From positions 1,054,001 through 1,118,000 of the forward strand of contig CAVRWA010000011.1 in NCBI GenBank assembly GCA_963724805.1: a stretch of 64,000 bases of DNA. The letters run 5' to 3'. The position numbers and the translations under genes are program-made. The DNA is from CAVQZA01 sp963724805 (GTDB lineage: Bacteria > Actinomycetota > Thermoleophilia > Gaiellales > Gaiellaceae). The notes below the pieces were generated by a model that saw nothing but the letters and a program-made list of their open reading frames with translations, searched no databases and was not told where the DNA came from. This document shows, in pieces, positions 25,221 through 33,322 of this stretch (position 1 is its first letter; the number at the start of each line of letters is the position of its first letter).

Positions 25221-26130
25221 TCGCCTCCCTTTCGACGCGGGACGGAATGCCGAGCCGCCGGCAGAGCCGGGCGATCCCGGGGTCGCGGCGGAAGCTGATC
25301 AGGTGCAGGCCGGCGACTCCCGGCAGAGCGAGGGTCTGCTCGGCGATCTCGACGCCCAGCTCGAAGCAGGCCTCGTCCTGGTCGGCGGCGCGCCCGATGC
25401 GCTCGATCGTTGCGGCGGGCACCGAGATCCCCGGCACCTTCTCGTCCATGAACCGCAGCGCCGAGGCGGAGCGAACGAGGCAGATCGACGGGATCACCGC
25501 CGCCTCGGCCGTGAGCCCGGCGCCGACCGCCTCCGTCATGAAGCGCTCGAGTCGCGCATGCTCGAAGCAGACCTGGAGCTGGAAGAAGCGGGCGCCGGCG
25601 TGCGCCTTCTTCAGTGCGCGCTCGACCCGGTACTCGTACGGCGGCGCGCCCGGGTTCTCGACCGCGCCGACGAAGAGGTGCGGCGCGGGCTCGATCGGCC
25701 GCCCCGAGAGGTAGCGGCCGCCCGCGATCGTGCGGCAGAGGGAGACGAGCTGCGGCCCGTCCAGGTCGAAGACACGACGCGCCTCCGGCTCGTCCCCGGC
25801 GGTGACGTCGTCGCCGGTGAGGCAGCAGATGTTCTCGATCCCGTGCAGCGCGGCGCCGACGATGTCGGCCTCAAGCGCGAGCCGGTTCCGGTCACGGCAG
25901 ACGAGCTGCATCACGGGCTCCATCCCGAGCTGGCGCAGCGCGATCGCGACCGCGACCGGCGAAGCGTGCGCGTGCGCCGCCGTGTTGTCGGTCGCGTTGA
26001 CCGCGTCGACGTACTCCTCGAAGGGCTCGAAGCGCTCACGAACCGCGTCGAGGCCGCCCGCGTCGACGCTGTGCAGCTCGGCCGTGACGACGAGCCCGCC
26101 GGCGCTCAGGCGCTCCTCGAGCCTAGACAC
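25192..26130 (-). CDS. metF: Methylenetetrahydrofolate reductase, MetF-like
   Basis: A 312-residue FAD-dependent TIM-barrel enzyme interconverting methyl- and methylene-tetrahydrofolate. The start VVTAELHSVDAGG, VNATDN near residue 45, LVCRDRNRLALEADI and NICCLTGDDV match the MetF family. A separate MetV-like subunit gene overlaps it by 8 bp, as in acetogen-type MetFV complexes. Here it is expected to run in the oxidative direction, carrying betaine methyl groups to methylene-THF. Direction is inferred from context. Confidence 0.87.
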   Translation of the reverse strand: MSRLEERLSAGGLVVTAELHSVDAGGLDAVRERFEPFEEYVDAVNATDNTAAHAHASPVAVAIALRQLGMEPVMQLVCRDRNRLALEADIVGAALHGIENICCLTGDDVTAGDEPEARRVFDLDGPQLVSLCRTIAGGRYLSGRPIEPAPHLFVGAVENPGAPPYEYRVERALKKAHAGARFFQLQVCFEHARLERFMTEAVGAGLTAEAAVIPSICLVRSASALRFMDEKVPGISVPAATIERIGRAADQDEACFELGVEIAEQTLALPGVAGLHLISFRRDPGIARLCRRLGIPSRVEREASGYRHPVPV

Positions 26131-26470
26131 GCCAGCCCTCCGGGGTCTGCTTGTCGCGCTTCGTGACGAAGTTACGCCACGACGAGGTGCCCCAGAGCCG
26201 GTTGTCGACCGGCGGGCGCAGGTGCTGGAACTCCTCCTGCCAGGGCAGGCGCCGCGAGCGCTCGTAGCCCTTCAGCCAGACGCAGCGCATCTCGGGCTTC
26301 ACCTCGCAGCCGCCGTCGGCGCGCACGCCGCCGCAGGGCCCGTTGCGGAGCTGCTTCGGGCAGGTCATAGGACAGGTGAGGCCCGTCGAGTGCAGCACGC
26401 ACTGGCCGCACATCTTGCAGCCGAAGACCGGCCGCTTGACCACGTGCTCGATGCCGGCGAGCAGGCCCAT
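26123..26470 (-). CDS. metV: MetV-like methylenetetrahydrofolate reductase partner (MTHFR C-terminal domain)
   Basis: A 115-residue cysteine-rich protein: CKMCGQCVLHSTGLTCPMTC, then PKQLRNGPCGGV and CEVKPEMRCVW. This is the zinc/Fe-S-type domain known as the MTHFR C-terminal family, MetV in acetogens, which partners MetF. The ATG shares one base with the corrinoid-protein stop, and its end overlaps metF. Confidence 0.85.
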   Translation of the reverse strand: MGLLAGIEHVVKRPVFGCKMCGQCVLHSTGLTCPMTCPKQLRNGPCGGVRADGGCEVKPEMRCVWLKGYERSRRLPWQEEFQHLRPPVDNRLWGTSSWRNFVTKRDKQTPEGWRV

Positions 26471-27135
26471 CAGGCGGGAACCGCGGCCCGCTTGCGCTGG
26501 ATCAGGTCCTTGGCCATCCGCACCGCCGTCGAGGCGTCCGCCGCGTAGCCGTCGGCGCCCACTGCGTCCGCGTACTCCTGCGTCACCGGTGCGCCGCCGA
26601 CCATCACGATCACGTCGTCGCGGATCCCGGCCTTCTGGAGCGCGTTGATGTTGGCCTTGAACATGGGCATCGTCGTGGTCAGGAAGGCGGAGAAGCCGAC
26701 GATCTCGGGCTTGTGCTCGATGACCTTCTCCACGAACACCTCCGGCGCGACGTTGACACCGAGGTCGTGGACGGTGAAGCCGGCGCCCTCGAGCATGATG
26801 TTGACGAGGTTCTTACCGATGTCGTGGACGTCGCCCTTGACCGTGCCCATCACGAAGGTGCCGACCTGCTGGGCGCCGGTCTCGGCGAGCAGCGGCCGCA
26901 GGATGTCGAGCGCACCCTGCATCGCACGCGCAGCGATCAGCATCTCCGGCACGAAGTAGTCGCCGCGCTCGAAGCGGGCGCCGACCTCCTCGAGCGACGG
27001 GATCAGCCCGTCGTAGAGCATCCGCTCGGGGTCGAGGCCGTCCGCGAGCCCCTGGTTGACCAGGTCCCTCACCTCGGGCGCGTTGCCGATCAGCGTCTCG
27101 TCGTAGAGGCTTTGGATGATCTCGTCGTGTGTCAT
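26470..27135 (-). CDS. Corrinoid protein, MttC/MtgC-like
   Basis: A 221-residue methyl carrier. Residues about 1-85 are the helical cap domain. About 90-215 is the B12-binding Rossmann domain with GTVKGDVHDIGKNLV (the histidine ligates cobalt), FSAFLTTTMP and VGGAPVTQEYADAVGADGYA. It would take a methyl group from the MttB-like enzyme and give it to the MtgA-like protein. ATGA overlap with the iclR-type gene upstream and TGATG overlap with metV downstream. Confidence 0.93.
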   Translation of the reverse strand: MTHDEIIQSLYDETLIGNAPEVRDLVNQGLADGLDPERMLYDGLIPSLEEVGARFERGDYFVPEMLIAARAMQGALDILRPLLAETGAQQVGTFVMGTVKGDVHDIGKNLVNIMLEGAGFTVHDLGVNVAPEVFVEKVIEHKPEIVGFSAFLTTTMPMFKANINALQKAGIRDDVIVMVGGAPVTQEYADAVGADGYAADASTAVRMAKDLIQRKRAAVPA

Positions 27136-27857
27136 GCCGCTCCTCGTGCGTGGTCGCGGTGGCCGAGCCGCTCGGCGAGCGTCGCCGCTTCCTCGACGAG
27201 AAGCGGAGCGAGCTCGGCGATGCGGTCGGGGGACAGGCGGGCGCTGGGCCCGGAGATGGAGAGTGCGGCGATGGCGTCGCCCCCGGGCCCGAAGACGGGG
27301 GCGGCGAGCGCGGAGAGGCCGAGCTCGAGCTCGTCGATCGAGGTCGCGTAGCCGCGCGCGCGGACGCCCTGCAGCTCCGGGGTCAGTCTCTTCGCGCCTC
27401 CGAAGGCGAGGAAGCACTTGCCGTTGGCGGCGAGCTCGAAGGCGACGCGGCGGCCGACCCAGTCGGTCACGCCGACGAAATGCGCCGTGTCCTCCTGGGC
27501 CAGGTGCTCGACGCCGTCGGGGCCAGGGACAGCGAGATTGATCGTCTCGCCGGATGCCTCCGCGAGCCGATGCAGCGAGGGCGCAGCGAGCTCGACGAGC
27601 GTCGCCGCCGGGTCGCGGTTCGCGTAGCGGAGCAGCACGGGACCGGGCCGAAGCCGCCCGCGGTCCTCGATCCGCTGGACGAGCCCCTGCCGCTCGAGCG
27701 CCGCCACGAGCCTGGACGTCGTGCTCTTCGGCAGCCCGGAGCGCTCGGCGAGTTCCCCGACCGAAGGCGGCTCCGCGGACTCGACGACGCGGACGAGCAG
27801 CTGAGCCGCCCGGTCGATGGACTGCGTTCCGGTTTGCGTCGGGGTCGTTTCCACCAT
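27132..27857 (-). CDS. IclR-family transcriptional regulator
   Basis: A 241-residue regulator: an N-terminal winged helix (IDRAAQLLVRVVES...VGELAERSGLPKSTTSRLVAALE, about residues 13-58) and an effector-binding GAF-like C-terminal domain. ATG 27857 follows AGGAG by 6 bp; a GTG at 27875 would add six residues. It is the first gene of the betaine run and probably controls it. Half-sites TTCCAC/GTGGAA flank its own ribosome site, suggesting autoregulation. The effector is unknown. Confidence 0.88.
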   Translation of the reverse strand: MVETTPTQTGTQSIDRAAQLLVRVVESAEPPSVGELAERSGLPKSTTSRLVAALERQGLVQRIEDRGRLRPGPVLLRYANRDPAATLVELAAPSLHRLAEASGETINLAVPGPDGVEHLAQEDTAHFVGVTDWVGRRVAFELAANGKCFLAFGGAKRLTPELQGVRARGYATSIDELELGLSALAAPVFGPGGDAIAALSISGPSARLSPDRIAELAPLLVEEAATLAERLGHRDHARGAA

Positions 27858-27906
27858 GTGGAACTCCTGTTCCACGAATTGAAGCGCCCGGGCGGAGCCG
27901 CGTCAA
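27849..27906 (-). promoter_or_regulatory. Promoter and candidate IclR operator of the betaine operon
   Basis: Reading the minus strand, TTGACG (27906-27901) and TTCAAT (27883-27878) are 17 bp apart. Then come alternating half-sites: GTGGAA (27875-27870), TTCCAC (27863-27858) and GTGGAA (27854-27849). Each neighbouring pair is an inverted repeat, with spacers of 6 and 3 bp. The ribosome site AGGAG and the ATG lie between and within the half-sites. Confidence 0.55.
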
Positions 27907-27932
27907 CTGCCGTGTCCGAGACAGCCATGCCC

Positions 27933-28051
27933 GGGGTCAGACCCAGAGACAATTGAGTGGCACGTTCGTCACGGAAGTGTGACGGAGACTGTCGCGACGC
28001 GGCATTTCTCCGTGCCATCGTCGAACCGAGCCATGTCAGGGGTCTGACCCC
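27933..28051. repeat. Pair of REP-like palindromes
   Basis: GGGGTCAGACCC (27933-27944) and GGGGTCTGACCCC (28039-28051) flank about 95 bp with no gene, each preceded by GCCATG. They share their core with the palindrome at 354-370. The block lies between the IclR-type and VOC genes. Confidence 0.6.
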
Positions 28052-28053
28052 GA

Positions 28054-28476
28054 TCAGACGCGCGCGTCGCGGCTCGACGCGACCTCGATCCTGAAGCCGT
28101 CGGGGTCGAGGAAGAACGTGGCGTAGAAGTCCGGGTGATACTGCGGGAAGACCCGGGGCGCGTGCAGGATCTCGGCGCCCCACGCGGCCGCCGCCGCGTG
28201 CGCGGCGTCGACGTCCGCCCTCGTCTCGACCGCGAAGGCGACGTGGTGCAGGCCCGGCGCGTAGAGCTCGAACCGCTGCTCCCCCAATGCCTGGCGCAGT
28301 CCCAGCGAGCCCGACCCTGCGCCCGGGAAGCGCAGGTAGTGGATCTGCTCGCCGCGCTCGCCCGGGAAGAGCACAGGCTCCTCGAGCCCGAGCGGCCCGA
28401 GCACGGCGCGGTAGAACGCGAGCGACCGCTCGAGGTCGCGACAGACGAGATCGACGTGGCCGAGGCCGACGAGCAC
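28054..28476 (-). CDS. VOC-superfamily (glyoxalase-like) protein
   Basis: A 140-residue vicinal-oxygen-chelate protein with two beta-alpha-beta-beta-beta modules. Candidate metal ligands are the histidine in GLGHVDLV (residue 7), HHVAFAV (about 76) and the glutamate in DGFRIEVA (about 133). The reaction is not identifiable. It starts at GTG 28476, divergent from fhs 68 bp away, and ends close to a REP-like repeat. Confidence 0.8.
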   Translation of the reverse strand: MLVGLGHVDLVCRDLERSLAFYRAVLGPLGLEEPVLFPGERGEQIHYLRFPGAGSGSLGLRQALGEQRFELYAPGLHHVAFAVETRADVDAAHAAAAAWGAEILHAPRVFPQYHPDFYATFFLDPDGFRIEVASSRDARV

Positions 28477-28544
28477 GAGCGCTACTTTGACCTGAAGGGC
28501 GTGCTACTGCGAGGCTACGCGTCCCCCGACGAAAGGAATCTGCC

Positions 28545-30209
28545 TTGGTGAAGCTCCCGTCGTCCCTCGAGATCGCGCAGAGCGCGACCCTCCGCCCGAT
28601 CAACGACTTGGCCGAGGAGGCGGGTCTTCTGCCCGACGAGATCGAGCTCTACGGGCGCTACAAGGCGAAGATCGATCTCTCCGTGCTCGACCGGCTCGCC
28701 GGGCGGCCGGACGCGAAGCTCGTCAACGTGACCGCGATCACGCCGACGAAGGCCGGCGAGGGCAAGACGACGACGGCGGTCTCGCTGACGCAGGGGCTCG
28801 GCTTCATCGGCAAGAGCCCGGTGCTGTGCCTGCGCGAGGCCTCGCTCGGCCCGGTGTTCGGAATCAAGGGCGGAGCGGCGGGAGCCGGCCTCGCCCAGGT
28901 CGTCCCGATGGAGGACATGAACCTCCACTTCACCGGCGACATCCATGCGATCGGCGCCGCGAACAACCTGCTCGCCGCGATGCTGGAGGCGCACATCCTC
29001 CACAACGCGCAGCCGTACATCGACCCGCTCTCGATCTCGTGGCGCCGCTGCGTCGACATCAACGACCGCGCGCTGCGCGACATCGCGGTCGGCCTCGGCG
29101 GCCGCGCGAACGGCTACGTGCGCCAGACCGGCTTCGACATCACCGCCGCCTCCGAGGTGATGGCGATCGTCGCCGTCGCGCGCGACCTGCACGACCTGCG
29201 CGAGCGCCTCGGCGCGATCACCGTCGGCTCGACGTTCGAGGGCGAGCCCGTGACCGCCGAGCAGCTGCGCGCCGCCGGGGCGATGACGGTGCTGCTGAAG
29301 GACACGATCAAGCCGAACCTCGTGCAGACGCTCGAGGGCCAGCCGGCCTTCGTCCACTGCGGCCCGTTCGCGAACATCGCCCACGGCAACAACTCGCTCG
29401 TCGCGGACCGGGTCGCCCTCAAGCTCGGCGACTACGTGCTGACCGAGAGCGGCTTCGGCTCGGACATGGGGATGGAGAAGTTCTTCGACATCGTCTGCCG
29501 GGTCGGCGGGATCAGGCCCGCGGCAACGGTGCTCGTGGCGACCGTGAAGGCGCTCAAGCACCACGGCGACGACCCGGACGGCGGGCTCGAGGCGATCGAG
29601 CGCGGCGCCGCGAACATGATCCGCCACCTCGGGATCATCCGCGAGTTCGGAATCAACGCCGTCGTCGCGCTGAACCGCTTCCCCGACGACACCGACGCGG
29701 AGATCGAGCTCGTGCGGGAGTTCGCGCTCGCCAACGGCGCCTATGCAGCCGAGACGAACGAGGGCGTGACGAAGGGCGGCGAGGGCGCGGCGGCGCTCGC
29801 CGAGGCCGTCGTGGCGGCGGCCGAGGAGCCGAACCGGTTCGACTTCGTCTACGAGCTCGACGCGCCGATCGAGCAGAAGATCGAGGCGATCGCGAAGCGC
29901 GTCTACGGCGCCGACGGGATCTACGTGCTGAAGACGGCGCAGGACAAGATCCGGCAGTTCAACCAGGCCGGCTTCGACAAGCTCCCGATCTGCATGGCGA
30001 AGACGCATCTCTCGCTCGCGCACGACGCCGCGCTCACCAACGCGCCGACCGGGTTCACGGTCACGATCCGCGACATCCGCGCCTACACCGGCGCGGGCTG
30101 GTTGGTCGCGCTGTGCGGTGACATGCAGACGATGCCGGGCCTCAGCGCGAGCCCGGCGGCGTTCAACGTCGACATCGACGAGGAGGGGCGGACGGTTGGC
30201 CTCTTCTGA
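28545..30209 (+). CDS. fhs: Formate-tetrahydrofolate ligase
   Basis: A 554-residue formyl-THF synthetase. The ATP/formyl-phosphate site is TPTKAGEGKTTTAVSL (about residue 65), then SLGPVFGIKGGAAGAGLAQV and HFTGDIHAIGAANNLLAA. Run in reverse it releases formate and ATP from formyl-THF, the last step of methyl oxidation expected for this cluster. The start is TTG 28545 or GTG 28548 after AAAGGAA. It is divergent from the betaine run. Confidence 0.96.
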   Translation: MVKLPSSLEIAQSATLRPINDLAEEAGLLPDEIELYGRYKAKIDLSVLDRLAGRPDAKLVNVTAITPTKAGEGKTTTAVSLTQGLGFIGKSPVLCLREASLGPVFGIKGGAAGAGLAQVVPMEDMNLHFTGDIHAIGAANNLLAAMLEAHILHNAQPYIDPLSISWRRCVDINDRALRDIAVGLGGRANGYVRQTGFDITAASEVMAIVAVARDLHDLRERLGAITVGSTFEGEPVTAEQLRAAGAMTVLLKDTIKPNLVQTLEGQPAFVHCGPFANIAHGNNSLVADRVALKLGDYVLTESGFGSDMGMEKFFDIVCRVGGIRPAATVLVATVKALKHHGDDPDGGLEAIERGAANMIRHLGIIREFGINAVVALNRFPDDTDAEIELVREFALANGAYAAETNEGVTKGGEGAAALAEAVVAAAEEPNRFDFVYELDAPIEQKIEAIAKRVYGADGIYVLKTAQDKIRQFNQAGFDKLPICMAKTHLSLAHDAALTNAPTGFTVTIRDIRAYTGAGWLVALCGDMQTMPGLSASPAAFNVDIDEEGRTVGLF

Positions 30210-30230
30210 CCGTGGGAGTAGGCTGCGCGC

Positions 30231-31308
30231 GTGACGACGACCGTCGGCACGTCGGAGGGCACGGGCCACCGGATCGACCGAAGCGGCCCGCCGCTGATCC
30301 GCGCCGTCGGCGTGTGGAAGATCTTCGGCAAGCGCTCCGAGAGCCGTCCTCGGCACGCCCGACGCCGACCTCCCCCGGGCCGAGCTCCGCGCGAAGACCG
30401 GCTGCGTCGCGGCCGTGCGCGACGTCACGTTCGACGTCTGGCCGGGGGAGGTGTTCGTGGTGATGGGCCTCTCCGGCTCGGGCAAGTCGACGCTCGTCCG
30501 CACCCTGATCCGCCTGATCGAGCCGAGTGCGGGCCAGATCGAGATCGACGGGAAGGACGTCTCCGGCGCGAGCCAGGCGGAGCTGCGTGAGCTGCGCCGC
30601 CACACCTCGTCGATGGTGTTCCAGCACTTCGGCCTGCTCGCACACCGCCGCGTGATCGACAACGTCGCGTTCGGGCTCGAGGTGCAGGGGATGCCGAAGG
30701 ACAAGCGGCTCAGGCGCGCCGCGGAGGTGCTCAAGCTCGTCGGGCTCGAGGACTCGGCGAACCAGTTCCCCGACCAGCTCTCGGGCGGGATGCAGCAGCG
30801 GGTCGGCCTCGCGCGCGCATTCGCGGTCGACCCGAAGGTGATGCTCTACGACGAGCCGTTCAGCGCGCTCGACCCGCTGATCCGCCGCGACATGCAGGAC
30901 GAGGTGATCCGGCTCCAGCACGAGACCGGCAAGACGATGGTGTTCATCACCCACGACCTGCCGGAGGCGCTGCGCCTCGGCGACCGGATCGCGATCATGC
31001 GCGACGGTGCGATCGTGCAGCTCGGCACCCCGGAGGACCTCGTCGGCTCACCCGCCGACGACTACGTGCAGAACTTCGTCCGCGACATCCCGCGCAGCCA
31101 CGTGCTGACCCTGCGCTGGATCATGCGCCCGGCCGACGCCGGAGAGGTCGAGGGCGCTCCCACGCTCCCTGTCGGCACGACGGTCCGCGACGCGATCCCC
31201 GTGATCGCGGGCAGCGAGCGCCCCTGCTGCGCGGTAGAGGAGGGACACGTCGTCGGCGTCGTCGATCGCGTCGCCGTCCTGAAGGCGATCGCGGGCGAGC
31301 AGGACTGA
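30231..31308 (+). CDS. proV: Glycine betaine/proline ABC transporter ATPase, frameshifted as sequenced
   Basis: The ProV/OpuAA subunit energises betaine uptake. Residues 1-37 (GTG 30231, ending VWKIFGKRSE) are in one frame. After an apparent extra base near 30342 the protein continues AVLGTPDADLPRAELRAKTG and on to the ATPase core, open in another frame from GTG 30415. The core has Walker A GLSGSGKST, Q-loop VFQHFG, signature LSGGMQQR, Walker B VMLYDEPFSALD and switch ITHD. A CBS-like tail follows, as in osmoregulated transporters. If the indel is real, the gene is disabled or starts at 30415. Its stop shares a base with proW. Confidence 0.85.
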
Positions 31309-33284
31309 TGTCCGCCGCGACCGACTTCGTCGCCGCGCCGGCGGCCGCCGCGGCCCCGCGGCCGTGGTGGCGCGGGAAGATCGGGCTCGTCGTCGGGATC
31401 GTGCTCGTGATCGTGATCTCGTACGTCGGCTGGAAGGGCGACTACCCGTGGCCCTCGTGGCTCACCTGGACCGCTCTGACCGGATACCTCGACGACTTCC
31501 AGACCTGGCTCAGCGACCAGCGCAACGTTCCCGACCCGAGCGTCTTCTTCACGATCTTCAACGGCGTCGCGACGTTCCTCGACGACCTCGTCTCGTGGCT
31601 GACGAGCTTCTTCTTCAAGCTCACGTGGGTCGGGACGGCGGCCTTCGGAATCGTCGTGGTGCTGCGCTTCGGCAGCCGGCGCTCGGCGCTCGGGGTCGCG
31701 GCGGCATTCGCGTCGTTCGCGCTGATGGGTCTCTGGGAGGAGAGCGTGCAGACCTTCGCCCTGATGACCGCGGCCGTCTCACTGTCGCTGCTGATCGGGA
31801 TGCCGCTCGGCGTGGTGGCGGGACGCTCCGACCGCTTCCAGCGCGCGATCACGCCGGTGCTCGACGCGATGCAGATCGTGCCCGCGTTCGCCTACCTGAT
31901 GCCGATCGTGATCCTGTTCTCGGTCGGGCCGGGCGCGGCCGTCGTGACGACGATGATCTACGCGATCCCGCCGGCGATCCGGATCACGGCGCTCGGGATC
32001 CGCGGAGTGCCGACCAACACGGTCGAGGCCGCCGAGGCGCTCGGCTCGACCAGGGCCCAGGTGCTCCTGAAGGTGCAGCTCCCGCTCGCGAGGCGGATGC
32101 TGCTCCTCTCCGTCAACCAGGTGATCCTGTTCGCGCTCTCGATGGTCGTGATCGCCGGGCTGATCGGCGGCCGCGGCCTCGGCGAGATCGTCACGAGCGG
32201 CATCTACTCGAATCCCGCTCTGGCGATCCTCGCCGGCGCCGCGATCGTGATCATGGCGATCGCGCTCGACCGCTCGACCGAGTCGATGGCCGAGCGCACC
32301 GATCCGGCGCACCGCCATGTCACCGAAGCGGTCAGGAGGCGGCTGCACCTCGAGACGCTAGCCGCGGTGGGCACCGTTGCGCTCGCGGTCGGCCTCGGCT
32401 ACGCGTTCGACGCCGGCGCGATCTACTCCGGGCGGACGGCCCAGGCGTGGCTGCTCGCCCAGATCCAGTCGGTGCTCGACTACATCCAGAACCCGGCGAC
32501 CGTGGTGTTCGGGATCTCGTCGCCGATCGGCAACGCGATGGTCAAGTACGGTCTCGAGCCGATCAACCACTACTCGGCCGGCACGCCGTGGTTCGTGATG
32601 GTGCTCGGGCTGACGGCGGTCGCGTTCGTCGTCAGCGGCCGCCGCCCGGCTATCACAACGCTCGTTGCGCTCGTCTCAATCGGAGTGATGGGTCAATGGG
32701 ACCCGGCGATGGCCACTGCGTCTCAGGTACTCGTGGCGACGGGCCTGGCCGTTGCGCTCGGGTTCCTGCTCGGCGTCTGGGCCGCCGAGAGCCGAACCGT
32801 GGAGCGGATCCTCCGCCCCATCAACGACGTGCTGCAGACGCTGCCGCAGCTCGTCTACATCATCCCGTTCATCTACCTGATGCCGGTCTCGATCGTGCCG
32901 GGGATCATCGCGGCAGTGCTCTACGCGACTCCCGTCGTGATCAGGCTCGTCTCGGTGGGGATTCGCGAAGTCGAGCCGAACACGGTCGAGGCGGCGCGCT
33001 CGTTCGGCGCCACGCGGCTGCAGGTGCTCGCGAAGGTGAAGGTGCCGCTGGCGCGGGACGCGATCATGCTCGGCGTCAACCAGGGGATCATCATGGTGCT
33101 CGCCGTGGTCGTGATCGGCGGGCTCGTCGGCTCCGGCGGGCTCGGCTACGAGGTCGCCCAGGGACTGCAGCGGAACGAGTTCGGGCAGGGGGTCGTTGCG
33201 TCACTCGCGATCCTCGCGCTCGGGATCGCGCTCGACCGGGTCACGCAGGGAAACCGTCGTGCCCGGCAACAGGTCGACCTGTGA
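31308..33284 (+). CDS. proW: Glycine betaine ABC transporter permease, tandem-duplicated
   Basis: A 658-residue membrane protein with two BPD-type permease units in one chain. The two ATPase-contact EAA loops are EAAEALGSTRAQVLLKVQLPLA-like (about residue 240) and EAARSFGATRLQVLAKVKVP-like (about 565). Each half has about six helices. Most ProW/OpuAB proteins are single units that dimerise, so this fusion would form the whole channel alone. It lies between the ATPase (1-base overlap) and the binding-protein gene. Confidence 0.9.
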   Translation: MSAATDFVAAPAAAAAPRPWWRGKIGLVVGIVLVIVISYVGWKGDYPWPSWLTWTALTGYLDDFQTWLSDQRNVPDPSVFFTIFNGVATFLDDLVSWLTSFFFKLTWVGTAAFGIVVVLRFGSRRSALGVAAAFASFALMGLWEESVQTFALMTAAVSLSLLIGMPLGVVAGRSDRFQRAITPVLDAMQIVPAFAYLMPIVILFSVGPGAAVVTTMIYAIPPAIRITALGIRGVPTNTVEAAEALGSTRAQVLLKVQLPLARRMLLLSVNQVILFALSMVVIAGLIGGRGLGEIVTSGIYSNPALAILAGAAIVIMAIALDRSTESMAERTDPAHRHVTEAVRRRLHLETLAAVGTVALAVGLGYAFDAGAIYSGRTAQAWLLAQIQSVLDYIQNPATVVFGISSPIGNAMVKYGLEPINHYSAGTPWFVMVLGLTAVAFVVSGRRPAITTLVALVSIGVMGQWDPAMATASQVLVATGLAVALGFLLGVWAAESRTVERILRPINDVLQTLPQLVYIIPFIYLMPVSIVPGIIAAVLYATPVVIRLVSVGIREVEPNTVEAARSFGATRLQVLAKVKVPLARDAIMLGVNQGIIMVLAVVVIGGLVGSGGLGYEVAQGLQRNEFGQGVVASLAILALGIALDRVTQGNRRARQQVDL

Positions 33285-33322
33285 ACGAAATCTCACATCG
33301 AAGGCAGGCAAAGGAGGCTGGA

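Noticed and set aside
28515..30734. A 739-codon minus-strand frame
   Set aside because: It is antisense to fhs and proV, low in complexity and without domain motifs; fhs on the other strand is unmistakable.
31364..33322. Upstream part of a 978-codon frame that continues into proX
   Set aside because: This part is an out-of-frame shadow of proW; proX has its own ATG with AAAGGAGG and a signal peptide at 33323.
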